Shown piece after piece: positions 1 through 10,470 of a DNA stretch of 64,000 nt. The number at the start of each line of letters is the position of its first letter. Position 1 is the first letter of the stretch. Position numbers and translations under genes: made by a program. The notes below the pieces were generated by a model, which saw only the letters and a list, made by a program, of their open reading frames with translations, made no database searches and had not been told where the DNA came from. The stretch is from Antitrichia curtipendula (Eukaryota > Streptophyta > Bryopsida > Hypnales > Leucodontaceae): the NCBI GenBank assembly GCA_951230915.1, contig OX579641.1, forward strand, positions 6,324,001-6,388,000, in the 5' to 3' direction.

Positions 1-849
1 CAACTCTACGTCGTCTTCCGAATCGCTTCCATCAACGCTGCGGTTCCACTCTAGAACAACATGTTCCACTTCCATAGGCCCTGCATCTTCCATGCCTTGC
101 ACATCAACGTGGGATTCTGTGATGGGCTTGTCAACCTTCATTTTTCCCTTCCTATCCATTTCCAAACCCAAAGCCTTGTTCATGACTTCCATGAGAAGGT
201 CGTCATCATCACTGTGGAAAGAATATCCATCGTATTCATGGGTGTATTCATCTTCGCTAGAAGTCGCCGACCACACTACATTTTCATCAGAAATGAAAAA
301 CTTCCCAGGCTTTGCCGATGTCACCGATTCCTTCACATCCGGCGCTACATCTGCCCAAGGAATACTTGATTCTCCTGGATGGGTCCCGATCGGAAGATCC
401 TTAATGCTTGACCAATCCACCTCCTTCTTCAATACAACTTCAACATACACCATTCTTGCAAGAAAAAAAGAAAAATTGTCATTTCGATACGTTTGTAGGC
501 CTTTATAGAGTTCCTTCCACACCTCGCAGCATCTTTCTTGGAAGGCTCTGTTCTTGCAATATGCAAGATTTACCTTGTTCGACTTCAAGTGGAACTTGTG
601 ACGATACAACAAAAATAACTTGTCGATGTGGCACCAATCCACATATTTCTGAACCGTCTTATAAGTCCAAGGCGTGGGTTCATCTCTCCAACCCTTGAAA
701 GCCTTAATCTTTGGATGGATCAAGATGGCCTTGCGCTTCTTGTGGATTTTTCCTTTCTTTTTTCGATCCTTGCCTCGAAGCGCCTTGGACTCTTTCCCAT
801 CTTCTGATCTCGGTACAGCAGGTGGCGAAGGTTGGGCCTCCTCTTCCAT
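1..849 (-). CDS. WCHID-domain protein, 3' end beyond window edge (family member 1)
   Basis: An open frame of 283 codons starts at ATG 849-847 on the minus strand and runs off the left edge without a stop. The start is chosen because upstream codons in this frame lack ATG and the N-terminus matches the start of the gene at 8102. After a lysine-rich basic stretch (residues about 20-45) comes a conserved block of about 95 residues with GW, VDWCHIDKLF, YRHKFHLK, AYCK, CEVW, MVYVEV and VDWS. The same block occurs in the genes at 8102 and 41933. Downstream is an acidic, serine-rich region (residues about 175-283). I do not recognise the family and assign no function; the basic N-terminus would suit a nuclear protein, but that is inference. 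Promoter and leader are shared with the genes at 3719 and 8102. The visible part has no stop or frameshift. Confidence 0.7.
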   Translation of the reverse strand, partial: MEEEAQPSPPAVPRSEDGKESKALRGKDRKKKGKIHKKRKAILIHPKIKAFKGWRDEPTPWTYKTVQKYVDWCHIDKLFLLYRHKFHLKSNKVNLAYCKNRAFQERCCEVWKELYKGLQTYRNDNFSFFLARMVYVEVVLKKEVDWSSIKDLPIGTHPGESSIPWADVAPDVKESVTSAKPGKFFISDENVVWSATSSEDEYTHEYDGYSFHSDDDDLLMEVMNKALGLEMDRKGKMKVDKPITESHVDVQGMEDAGPMEVEHVVLEWNRSVDGSDSEDDVEL

Positions 850-899
850 CGCAATACACAGGAATATTCCTTCCCCTGATGCCAAAATGATCAAAATAC

Positions 900-1020
900 G
901 CCCTCCAAAACTCCAACCCCTAGCTCACAAGCAAGCACTCAGCCACTTCAAGGCGGATGAGAGACAATGCGCAAAGCCAGGAGTGGAGAATGCGGGTGAT
1001 GGGCGACCTCTTATATACCC
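900..1020 (-). promoter_or_regulatory. Shared leader and TATA box of the WCHID gene ending at 849
   Basis: The minus strand reads TATATAAG at 1017-1010, about 160 bases before the ATG, followed by a GGTCGCCC copy and a leader of roughly 95 bases (905-1000). This leader aligns with 3795-3890 and, inverted, with 7925-8025. Shared blocks include a CACAAGC(A/C)(A/C)GCA(C/T)TCAGCC run and CGGATGA(G/A)A. Transcription start is inferred, not seen. Confidence 0.6.
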
Positions 1021-1175
1021 GATGTCGTCTGGGGCGCGTACGGAGGGCGACTGCGAGTCCGAAGGCAGGGGAGGGCGACTGCGGGAACCAAGCGACCGCG
1101 TGTCCAGGGCGACCGAGTGTCTAGGGCGACCGCGTGTCCAGGCGACCTCGTGTCCAAGGCGACCGCAGTGGCCCC
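1001..1175. repeat. GGGCGACCGCG minisatellite beside the left WCHID gene
   Basis: About eight imperfect copies of a GGGCGACCGCGTGTCCA-like unit lie between the TATA box and the TTAA junction at 1180. The unit is short and degenerate. The core GGGCGACC (GGTCGCCC on the other strand) recurs at every gene of set 1. It is GC-rich against an AT-rich background. Confidence 0.8.
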
Positions 1176-1183
1176 TTGTTTAA

Positions 1184-1766
1184 GCTTAAAGTCTCAACAA
1201 CTTTTTTCCATCAAAATTTGCTCAAAACTGCCATTTCTATTGCATTCACTTAAGGAAGTAGGAAAAATATATCTTTTTAGAATCCAAACGTAGGATCTTC
1301 TACTACACTTATTTCACATCATGTGGTAAAAATTTTGTGATTTTTGAACCTACGGATTGAAGATTTGAAGGTTATTAGCATTCAAGGTCAAAGAAATTTT
1401 TTTGTTCAAGAAAATGCTTTCATTGTCTGGAAAAAAAAAGAATCTCCCGAACTTTCACATCAATAATCTAAATGGAATGAATCAAAGATTCCCATTTAGA
1501 CAAACATATAATGCATAAGAAAAAAAAAAAAATGATTTCAACTTTTTGTAGATTTTTGTGGGCTACTCGGTCTTGCCCGATTTAAGGTTATTATAGCATA
1601 ACTTTTGCTCCCGGGCACCAATTGAAGTAAAAATTATATTTCCATAGAGATAATAAGTTGCTCTATCTTATGAGACAATTTCAAAAAGTTTCACCAGAAA
1701 TTGAGCTCATAGAAGCTTGCCCAAACTTTCAAGAGTCCCCCAAGGGGACTTCCGAAACTTTAGGGG
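1184..1766. mobile_element. TTAA-flanked CCCCTAAAG-family element, degenerate ends
   Basis: The left end follows TTAA at 1180-1183 and reads GCTTAAAGTC, a decayed form of CCCCTAAAGTC. The right end is ACTTTAGGGG at 1757-1766, followed by TCAT where TTAA would be expected. Internal blocks (TTTTTTCCATCAAAATTTGC, AACTGCCATTTCTATTGCA, GTAGGATCTTCTAC, CATAACTTTTGCTCCCGGGC) match the elements at 10471, 40121 and 44394. It abuts the minisatellite directly. No coding capacity. Confidence 0.65.
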
Positions 1767-2135
1767 TCATAGGATAAAGTCCGATTATTTATAAAAGACA
1801 TTACGATAAGGCATCTTTTGGATGAAAATCTTTTGAGCCTCAAATTTAGTTTCTGTTTCCTAAACTCTATGGCACAATAGTTTGGAAGCAAACGTGGCCA
1901 AGTACATCTGAACCAACAATTCTATGAAGTTTGAACACCAAAATCCAAATTCAACATTCAATATATGGAAGTAATGGAACGGGGTGGTCTGCATTCAACA
2001 TACTTGTTTTTTTGGAAGACATTACGCATGGTATAAAAACTTTTTGTATATTGACATTGCTATTACAAAATGAAAGGCGCACAATGTGGCCAACAATTTG
2101 AAGCCAACTTGATAACATCAGTTCCTATAGTCCTA
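1767..2135. other. 3' flank of the kinase-like gene, no gene seen
   Basis: AT-rich sequence of 369 bases between the repeat element and the kinase stop codon. I see no coding sequence or clear repeat in it. It presumably contains the 3' untranslated part of the minus-strand gene. Confidence 0.5.
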
Positions 2136-3719
2136 CTACAAAATTGAGTCACGGAAAACTACTTCCGAGGGCTTCATGTACCACGGTTTATCCATGAGCA
2201 ACTTTGTAACCTCAGTACATGTCGGTCTCTTCTTTGGATCAGGGTTAGTGAGTTCACCCAACTTGATGGCAAAGTACATGGATCCCTCACGCCTCTTGAA
2301 TAAGTCCGTATCGTATTCGACCATATTAAGAAGATTCATCCATTCGGTCAACTTTCCAATAGAATACGAGTCTGATTGCACTGTATATTTATATTGTGAT
2401 TGCATAATCTCTAGGCTTGTACTGGAATTTCGTGGACCAAACGTATAAAACAACTCCGGAGCCACCCACCAACGGCTTCGTAAGGATTGCTGCTTCTTCT
2501 CCTCAAAATCATATCCATAATGTGAAAGAGCTCCTTCATCAAAACGACTTGAAATTCCGAAATCACAAATCCCGATGTTGATTACTTCATCTGAATAATC
2601 GGGGAAATGCAGCAGTATGTTTTGAGGGTTTAGGTCATTGTGTAGCACCAAAGACTCGTGCATGAGATGTATCACATACACTAAAGCCCACGCCAACTTC
2701 GCCTTGTGCCTTCGGAACAAGCTAAGATGTTTTTGATTGTCCTCTGTAAGTTTCCACACCCGCTTCATTTCATGCCAATCAACGCTCTCTAACACCTTCT
2801 CATCCAATCTTCGCATTTCAAGCCATGTACCGCCATTCTACCACAGTGTGTACGCTTCCATAGTTTTGGCGTGAATACCAAAAAACTTAATAATGCCAGG
2901 ATGGTTTATGGGGCATGCCAAGGCCTCTACGGATCGTTGCTCCCTCGCTTCACGCATGTTCTTTGACTTTGGCACTTTCCCAGCAAAAGCAACGTATGGC
3001 AGGATTGTTTGCATCCCTTCAATGCGCACCTTGCGCACCATTCCATACCCACCTTGACGGTCAAATCCAGTGAGGGCAATTACTTTTGCCTGAGGAGAGA
3101 TCCATGTGACAGTGGAGCCAGCCTCTCGTGCAAAACCCGCCTTCAATGCGTCCGTTTTCCACTTCATACCCCTCACATGATTCTTCGAAAGTTTCTTCAC
3201 AACTTCATGCCACCACGCCATCTTTTCACGGAATTCCTTGGCTTCATCATCTCCTGCAAATCCCGGCACTTCCGGTCGCATCTGTAGCATTATTTCCTTG
3301 GTGTTGAATATGCATGTCTTTACAGTGTTCTCAATCCACAATTCGTATTGGGAAAAGTACGTCTCCTCCACGTCTCCAAAATCTTGCGATGCTCTGCACT
3401 TGCTTAAAATTCTTGCCTCCAAATTAGCAGTCAATTTGAAGATGCCGTGGGATGGGTCCCTTAGGTAATTGGCCTCCAAGAACTGTGTAGTTTTTCCCGC
3501 ATACCAGGACAGGCAACCCTCAAATGCATAGTTTGCATAATTGGAAGGAGGATAGGTTGAATCCTTGTCATGTGCCGTTATGATTTTCTTCTTCCTCTTC
3601 GTTTGCCCTTCACTCCTTGTTGCCTCACTAACAGGTATCTGCAGAGCAAACAATGCCGCATCATCTAAATCAAAAATGGATTTCCGCGTTGAGCTGCTGC
3701 CTTTCTGTGGATTAGCCAT
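2136..3719 (-). pseudogene. Protein-kinase-like gene with one in-frame TAG (set 1)
   Basis: One minus-strand frame of 528 codons from ATG 3719, interrupted only by TAG at 2840-2838. The set-2 copy has Trp there (QWWNGG), so the stop fits a TGG to TAG change. Residues 1-200 are an N-terminal extension of unknown type. The kinase domain follows: glycine loop RQGGYGMVRKV near 221-231, candidate ATP lysine in AGK near 248, an alpha-C glutamate in the REQRSVEAL stretch, catalytic loop HNDLNPQN near 360 (Arg of HRD replaced by Asn, Asp and Asn kept), DFG near 386, a WWVAPEL activation-segment end, SDSYSIG and a KKRP motif. The key residues suggest an active fold apart from the stop. Substrate unknown. 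The promoter and leader match those of the two WCHID genes. Readthrough or splicing around the TAG cannot be excluded. Confidence 0.75.
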
Positions 3720-3779
3720 TGTGGTCGGAAAAAATACTCACGTTGCTTTCTTCAAGTTCGTAGTTGAGAGAAGCAAAAA

Positions 3780-3905
3780 CTCCCCCCCCCGTACCAACTC
3801 ACACCCCCTAGCCCACAAGCACGCATTCAGCCACTTCGAGGCGGATGAAAGGCAGTGCGCAAGGCTAGGAGTGGAGAATGCGGGTTGGGGCGACTTTTTA
3901 AGTAC
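3780..3905 (-). promoter_or_regulatory. Shared leader and TATA-like box of the kinase-like gene
   Basis: On the minus strand ACTTAAAAAG at 3903-3894 lies about 175 bases before the ATG and is followed by a GTCGCCCC copy. The leader (3795-3890) aligns closely with 905-1000 and with the inverted 7925-8025. This common promoter is the best evidence that the three genes are regulated together. Confidence 0.6.
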
Positions 3906-4055
3906 TCGCAGTTGCCCTGGGGCAACTGCGGGTTCCAGAAAAGGGCGACCGCGGGTTCCAGGAAAGGGCGACCGCGGAACTTGGGCGACCGCGGGTTCAG
4001 GCGACCGCGGAACCTGGCCGACCGTGGGTCTTGGGCGACCGCGGGTTTTCTCCCC
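3892..4055. repeat. GGGCGACCGCGGGTTC minisatellite at the kinase promoter
   Basis: Seven or so imperfect copies of GGGCGACCGCGGGTTCC-like units lie just upstream of the kinase-gene TATA region. Same core and same position relative to the gene as the array at 1001-1175. Confidence 0.8.
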
Positions 4056-4059
4056 GTCT

Positions 4060-5460
4060 TGTTGTTTTGAATTAGTACTCAAGAAGTTATGGACAATCTT
4101 CCTATTTTGGTGAACTTCCACCATTCTTGAAAAAGAAACTAATTAAATTCATGTTTGAATGCAAAGATCACAATTTATACTAAAAAATATATAGACATAG
4201 TTCATGAATCTTGCTAGAACAATCTTGCGATTATTGTTTTCCATTTCCATCTTAGAACTCTTCAAATTTTAGTTTTGCCTTCCATCTTGACCCTACTTGT
4301 ATGTAACAATTACTTTCGAAAAGTGAAAACCAAATGTTTTTAAGTTGAATTTTAGTTCCTAAATTCTCAATCCATGACTTCATTATAAAAAATTTAGAAA
4401 CAAAAATTGGTGGTGGCAAAATACTAAATTAAGAAGATTCAAACAAATGTAGTTAATGAAGATCCCCAAACAAATGATTTCTTCACTTCAAATTCAAATA
4501 TCTTCCAATCTACGTGGTAAAGGGTTTTGAAATTTCTTCTACACATTATTATACTAGTCTATTACAATAGTCTACAGCCAAAAATGCCAGAAATTTCTAA
4601 AGTTTACAATTCATGGCTAAAAAATGGCATTCTTCATGCTTCTTGAGGAAAAAATGGCCTTCGATCCTCCGGATTAAATTCAAATCCCATGGACTTACAT
4701 AAAATTGTATCAAAAAATATTGTCGTTGCAATATTTTAATTCGATTTCAAACATATGTACGGAATATGCATACGCACATCTTCCATATTAAAAAATGACT
4801 CCCTACAGTAACAATTATATGACATATAAAGGGTGCAATGTGAGGTGCCATATGACTAAACTTTGTGAAATACATATCTCTATGTTGATTAACTAGATTT
4901 TGCCAACATAAATCCATAATTGTATTGCCTTGTTGAAATTTATAAAATTATTTACCTTATGAGGGCCAAGTATAACAATCTTAGCATGATAAAGAAATAC
5001 CTATTTTACAAACTTTGACATCGCCCCTACCCCCCCAATATAGAAATCTTTGCATGAAGAATTGTAAAACTTTCCAAGAACGGCAAGAAGTACTCATTGA
5101 GGGGAAGATATAAAACAAATGATTCCTACATATGTCCACAACCAAATTAAAATATTTCAACAACAATGACTTTATTGAATTATAAATATAAATCCATGAG
5201 TATAAAATAAAAAATTTATAGAAAAGGCAATTTTATTGTTGAAAACACAAATTTAGTATGTTACACACCAATTAGGAAAAATGCAATTTTATTTAGGCTT
5301 ACTAAAAAATACCAATTATGATCCACCTTGCTACAAAATTCTTTGTATGGCTCAACGAGGTTGTTCATAGGATTACTGTATTTGATTGTGCATTTCTTCC
5401 ATGTGTCACATATTCAGAAAATCTCTTTACTTGTTCCTAATCATCTCTTCCAAATTGAAC
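4060..5460. other. AT-rich intergenic stretch
   Basis: No convincing gene. Blocks at 4200-4400 and 4490-4620 (an inverted run with CATGGCTAAAAAATGGC and TCTACGTGGTAAAG) resemble decayed CCCCTAAAG-family element interiors. Short open frames here show no protein-like composition. Confidence 0.5.
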
Positions 5461-6415
5461 TTCCGTTCCCTACCCGCGGTCAACCAAGACGAGGTCGCCC
5501 CAATCCCGCGGGCGCCCCAAACCCGAAGTCTCCTACATTCCTTCATTTGGGCAGAAAGGGACTCTCCCTACTCAAGTTCTGCAATGATCCGAGTTCTCCA
5601 ATGATCCGAGTTCTCCAATGATCCCCCATTTGGGAAGGAAGAAACGGTCTATTGCCACCCGAGGTCACCCAAGACCCGAAGTCTCCTCCATTCATTCAAT
5701 GGCTCCCACACCCACCCGAGCTCTTCCAAGACAAGAGGTCGCCCAAGGCAAGAGGTCGCCCAAGACAAGAGGTCGTCCTCTACCTGCGGTCGTCTAGACC
5801 CAAAATCGCTCCTTCAACACAACATTCGACCAATTTTGAGACATGAAGTAAACCCACACCCACCCGAGGTCGCCCAGGACAAGAGGTCGCCCTCTACCTG
5901 CGGTCGCCTAGACCCGAAATTGCTCCTTCAACACAACATTCGACCAATTTTGAGACATGAAGTAAACCCACACCACCCGAGGTCGCCCAGGACAAGAGGT
6001 CGCCCTCTACCTGCGGTCGCCTAGACCCGAAATCGCTCCTTGAACACAACATTCGACCAATTTTGAGACATGAAGTAAACCCACACGCACCCGAGGTCGC
6101 CCAGGACAAGAGGTCGCCCTCTACCTGCGGTCGCCTAGACCCAAAATCGCTCCTTGAACACAACATTCAACCAATTTTGAGACATAAAGTAAACCCACAC
6201 GCACCCGAGGTCGCCCAGGACAAGAGGTCGCCCTCTACATGCGGTCGCCTAGACCCAAAATCGCTCATTCAACACAACATTCGACCAATTTTGAGACATG
6301 AAGTAAACCCACACCCACCCGAGGTCGCCCAAGACAAGAGGTCGCCTACCTGCGGTCACCTAGACCCGAAATCGCTCATTAAACACAACATTCGACCAAT
6401 TTTGAGACCAAGACA
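5460..6415. repeat. GGTCGCC minisatellite with about 114-bp units
   Basis: An irregular GGTCGCC region (5460-5735) leads into about six tandem units of 111-115 bp. The phrase TTTTGAGACA recurs at 5833, 5948, 6061, 6175 and 6289, with a partial match at 6400. Each unit holds three GTCGCC cores (GAGGTCGCCCA, AGAGGTCGCCCTC, GCGGTCGCCTAGACCC). Long open frames across it on both strands come from the repeat, not from genes. Confidence 0.85.
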
Positions 6416-6510
6416 AAAGAATGACTCAAGATTAAATATAAATCATAATAGCTCAAAGATGAAATCAAAATACAATAATCCAATTGTAAAATAATTGTAA
6501 CAACAAAATT

Positions 6511-6714
6511 AAATCCTTTGACAAGTCGATTTGTTGAAATTGCATTCCAAAATGATAGCATAAATCCTTTGACAAGTCGATTTGTTGAAATTGCATTCCA
6601 AAATGATAGCATAAATCCTTTGACAAGTCGATTTGTTGAAATTGCATTCCAAAATGATAGCATAAATCCTTTGACAAGTCGATTTGTTGAAATTGCATTC
6701 CAAAATGATAGCAT
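6511..6714. repeat. Four exact 51-bp tandem repeats
   Basis: Units start at 6511, 6562, 6613 and 6664, with a partial fifth at 6715. Each begins AAATCCTTTGACAAGTCG and appears identical. Because 51 is a multiple of three, all frames that lack a stop in one unit stay open, which explains the repetitive ORFs on both strands. Unlike its neighbours it has no GTCGCC core. Confidence 0.95.
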
Positions 6715-6722
6715 AAATCCCT

Positions 6723-7300
6723 AAAGGACAATTATCCATTAAACACCTAATTGAAAGGCCTAAGGCATGTACAAGTGAATAGCGAAGTAATACAATGTCA
6801 ATAGTGAATTATAATTTGGTGCAATGTAAAAGGTCTTCTCAAACCCTAGACCCTAGACCCTAATACCAAGTTTATTAATTTTGTATGTCATGCCTAGAGT
6901 TATGTAATCTCACTTCTTTTGCTTCTTTATGAAGAAGTCACCTAAATATATAGAAGTGACATCCATATTTTATTTTTCATTGTGAATTTTTTCCAATTCA
7001 ACGGCCTTTCCCTTTATATGTAATTTTGAATAAAATGAAGTAAATGGTACATGACTAAAATGAATGGTGGAGGAGAAAGTAATAAAATGGAGAATGGATT
7101 TACTAAACCTCCATCCATTAGACCCCACATGGCCTATCTTCCACATTTTGGTGATGAAAAATCTTAGTGGTCTTGTAGAACCTTACTAAATTTTTAATTG
7201 TGGTAGTTGACATGTTTTTCTCAAAATTCATTTCAAAGTGTATCATGAGCATCCAAAATCAGATTTAGGAAGTGAAAGATTTTGATCTCTCTACCCGTGG
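6723..7300. other. AT-rich spacer between minisatellites
   Basis: No gene recognised. Contains three CCCTAGA-like direct repeats near 6843-6862. Otherwise unremarkable. Confidence 0.5.
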
Positions 7301-7309
7301 TCACCATGC

Positions 7310-7860
7310 CTTGGATTCCATGAATTTCAAACTTGAATTTCCCTCCTTCCTGGACAAGAGGTCGCCCCACCCGCGGTCGCCCCTGCCTTGGATTCCATGA
7401 ATTTCAAACTTGAATTTTTCTCCTTCCTAGACAAGAGGTCGCCCCACCCGCGGTCGCCCCCACCTTGGATTCTGGGAATTTGAAACTTGAATTTCCCTCC
7501 TTCCTGGACCCGAGGTCGCCCTACCTGCGGTCGCCCCTAACTTGGATTCTGTGAATTTGAAACTTGAATTTCCCTCCTTCCTGGACCCGAGGTCGCCCTA
7601 CCTGCGGTCGCCCCTAACTTGGATTCTGTGAATTTGAAACTTGAATTTCCCTCCTTCCTGGACCCGAGGTCGCCCTACCTGCGGTCGCCCCTAACTTGGA
7701 TTCTGTGAATTTGAAACTTGAATTTTCCCTCCTTCCCGGACCCGCAGTCATCTCACCCGCGGTCGCCCAGGCCTTGAAGTTCATGAAATTCAAAACTTGA
7801 ATTTCTTCCCTCCTGAATCCGCGGTCGACCTGAACCCACGGTCGCCCTGAACCCGCGGTC
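7310..7860. repeat. 77-bp tandem repeats with paired GGTCGCC cores upstream of 8102 gene
   Basis: The phrase CTTGGATTC recurs at 7310, 7387, 7464, 7541, 7618 and 7695, exactly 77 bases apart. Each unit has two GTCGCC-type cores and a TTGAAACTTGAATTTCCCTC block. The array ends in closely spaced CGCGGTCG copies (about 7740-7860) that lead into the promoter of the WCHID gene. Confidence 0.92.
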
Positions 7861-7904
7861 GCCCTGTCTTGCGTACGCGCCCGGATCCGTACTCGCCCAA
7901 CGCG

Positions 7905-8030
7905 ACTTCGGGTACATAAGAGGTCGCCCCCTCCCATTCTCGTCACTTTTGATTCCAGCGCTGCGCACTGTCTTTCATCCGTCTCAGAGCGGCTGAATGC
8001 GTGCTTGTGTTCTGGGATTTTAGGGCTTGT
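7905..8030 (+). promoter_or_regulatory. Shared TATA-like box and leader of the 8102 WCHID gene
   Basis: TACATAAG at 7913-7920 sits about 180 bases before the ATG and is followed by AGGTCGCCCCC. The leader 7925-8025 is the inverted counterpart of those at 905-1000 and 3795-3890; shared parts include CTGCGCACTGTCTTTCATCC and GCTGAATGCGTGCTTGTG. The box is a variant of TATATAAG used by the gene at 849. Confidence 0.6.
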
Positions 8031-8101
8031 AATTGCTACCAAATTTGCGTCACCGAACTATACTTTTTTTGGTGGAGTTCCCAAGGTTGAAATCATCCAC
8101 G

Positions 8102-9625
8102 ATGGACGCTAACACAAAAAAGATTAAGAAGAAAGGAGATAGCCAACATAGAAACCGTCGCATCCTTCTTAATCCAGGGGTTGTGGCATTTCAAGGTTGG
8201 GATCGAATCAACGGAGATTGGACGATGGTGATTTGCAAGAAGTTTGTGGAGTGGTGCCATATTGACAAGCTATTCCCTCTTCATCGACACAAGTTGCATC
8301 TAAAGATGAATGTTGCAAATCTACATTACTGCAAAGATGTCGCATTTGTGCAACGTTGTATCGAAGTGCATCGACATTTGTACAACACACGAACAGTGGT
8401 CAGGAGCGAGGTCCCGTTGTTCATTTGTCAAATGGTGTATGCAGAGCTAGTCTTGGCGCGAACGGTAGATTGGACTACCGTCAAGGCATCGAAGCTTATC
8501 ACCATTCCAAGAGCCAAAGACATTCTGAGGGCGGGTCCCTCCGCTAATCCATGGGACGGGCTAGGAAAGAAGAAGTTGATCCAAACAGGGGTGGCGGATG
8601 AAGAATACGTGTGGTCAACTCATGCGAGTTCAGCTAGCGAAGAAAGCTCGGATGAAGAACTTACCTCGGGCGCTCCTATGGATGCAATGGAAGTAATCCC
8701 ATTGGATGTTACCCCACTTCAAGTTCATCATCCCGAAAATGATGAAGTATTGCAACATGTGTTCGCATGCATCCAAATAGAAGCACTTGATAGACTGGAT
8801 GGAGAGATCGAAACAGAGGAGGAGGAGGTGGTGCCGCCTTTGTTGGCATTGCCTTGGGTGGAAGAAGTACCGGCAATGGAAGAACACGTTGAAGGTTCCT
8901 ATCGTCGAGATACCACAAAAGCCAAAAAACAGTTTTACAAAGAGAAACTTCATCAGCTTCTTGAAGATTTGGCAAGGACAGAGGAAGCATGTCAAAATTA
9001 CAAAAAGAAGACTGTGGAAACTTTTGATGGTGAATATGTGTCCACCCTCCAAGCAAAAATTGAAAGTGGGCAAACCCGTTTGGCCGTGCAAGCTAGAGAA
9101 ATAGCAGACCTGGAGGCATTTTACCGGGAATTTTCCGGTGGTCCAGACGGAGGGCCTAGCGCTGGCGGCAGTGAGGAAGCCAAGGCTCGGCTTTCCAAAA
9201 TTATAGAAGATTGCAGGATGGAAGAAGATCGGTACATTACTGCAAAGAAAAGTGTGGAGGAAGGACGGTCAAGGATAATTCACCTGACCGAAATCGGGGA
9301 TTGGGCCCCTCTTGATCGTGTCTCCGAATTTGATGCCCAAGATGTAGATAAGCTATATGGGACACCGCAAGCAGAAGTAGCCGACTTGAAGAAGAAGTTA
9401 GCTACTTGTCTCTCGTTGGAAGAGAATTTGCAACGAAGCGTGCATCAGTTGAACCAACACATTGATTTATCCAAATCGTGGAGAAAAGCTTGGAGGCAAG
9501 GTTACTTTAAGAGCTTCGGGCCACGTAACATTGCATATCTGAAGAGGGTAGAGAACGAGGTGATGGTTGAGCTGGAATCCGAGAAAAAGAAAAGAGAAGA
9601 GAAGGACAAGAAGGATATTGCATGA
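8102..9625 (+). CDS. WCHID-domain coiled-coil protein, intact (family member 2)
   Basis: Complete single-exon frame of 507 codons from ATG 8102, the first ATG in frame after the shared leader. Basic N-terminus (residues 1-30) is followed by the WCHID block (about 36-135): GW, FVEWCHIDKLF, HRHKLHLK, HYCK, QRCIEVHRHL, QMVYAELV, VDWTT. An acidic, serine-rich linker spans about 190-270. The C-terminal half (about 275-505) is rich in heptad-like charged helices (KEKLHQLLEDLARTEE, LKKKLATCLSLEENLQ) and is predicted coiled coil, ending in a Lys/Glu tail. No RING is present, unlike the relative at 41933. I do not recognise a described family. This is the only complete gene-set member that is open throughout, so it may be functional or recently active. 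Confidence 0.8.
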   Translation: MDANTKKIKKKGDSQHRNRRILLNPGVVAFQGWDRINGDWTMVICKKFVEWCHIDKLFPLHRHKLHLKMNVANLHYCKDVAFVQRCIEVHRHLYNTRTVVRSEVPLFICQMVYAELVLARTVDWTTVKASKLITIPRAKDILRAGPSANPWDGLGKKKLIQTGVADEEYVWSTHASSASEESSDEELTSGAPMDAMEVIPLDVTPLQVHHPENDEVLQHVFACIQIEALDRLDGEIETEEEEVVPPLLALPWVEEVPAMEEHVEGSYRRDTTKAKKQFYKEKLHQLLEDLARTEEACQNYKKKTVETFDGEYVSTLQAKIESGQTRLAVQAREIADLEAFYREFSGGPDGGPSAGGSEEAKARLSKIIEDCRMEEDRYITAKKSVEEGRSRIIHLTEIGDWAPLDRVSEFDAQDVDKLYGTPQAEVADLKKKLATCLSLEENLQRSVHQLNQHIDLSKSWRKAWRQGYFKSFGPRNIAYLKRVENEVMVELESEKKKREEKDKKDIA

Positions 9626-10466
9626 TTTTGATTAGTTGCAATTGTTGTAGGACTATATGCTTTTGTAAACATGTATATATACCCGCGGATTATGTATTTG
9701 ATATTCATGATTTAATGCAAATTTGTCCATTTCAAATCTTGATTTTCTATTGTTGAGGGCTCTTGGATATAAGGCTCTAGGAAATAGGGCTCTTGTACAT
9801 TAGAGGTTGGAGAAAAATCACATCAGAATTTAAATTACAAAATTTGTGGACTACAATTTCATTACACATAAATTGATTGTAGTTCAACATGTTATGCCAT
9901 TTAAAACCGACCATCTTTAAAGAGGCCACTTCTTCAAGTAGAACACGGGAAAAAAAAATTAAAAGATATCAAATTGGTTTAAAATTTGAACATGGTTATG
10001 ATCAAACATTGTAATCTTCCAACTCATAAGTGATGTTCTTATGTTTTGTTTTGCCCTTACACGTGGAGCATGTGTCTTTCTTTTTAGAATTTGAAATTAC
10101 TATGCATTTTTTAGGAAATAATGAAGAAATTCCATATGTCATACAGAATATACTCAAAATATCTTACATTTTCACCATAGAATTATATTATGATTAATAA
10201 CATCATTATGTACACCGAAGTTGACATGCCATGCTAAAATGGGAGACATAACAAACCATACTTATAGGCCCAAAGTTCATATTGCTATAAAATAGTAAAA
10301 ATTAGCATTGTTTCATATATTCCAATTGGAATAAAAAATGTATGTAACAAGCGTGCCAATCATTAGGTAGACTCAAGATCAAGAAATGCCATTTGAATTC
10401 ATGAAGTTCACAGCAGTAAAAAACTACAAGAAATGCCCAAAAATCACTTTAAGGGTGATTTGTGGA
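9626..10466. other. 3' flank and AT-rich spacer
   Basis: Probably holds the 3' untranslated region of the 8102 gene. The rest is AT-rich and shows no gene. Near 9760-9790 short GGGCTCTTG/AAGGCTC direct repeats occur. Confidence 0.45.
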
Positions 10467-10470
10467 TTAA

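Noticed and set aside
61..1183. Plus-strand ORFs of 96-169 codons at the left edge
   Set aside because: They are antisense to the minus-strand WCHID frame (849-1) or cross its leader and minisatellite; only the minus frame matches the relatives at 8102 and 41933.
6511..6714. CRISPR-like array
   Set aside because: The repeats are directly adjacent with no unique spacers, and the sequence is eukaryotic.
5328..6740. Numerous ORFs on both strands
   Set aside because: Produced by the 114-bp and 51-bp tandem repeats; their translations are simply the repeat read in each frame.
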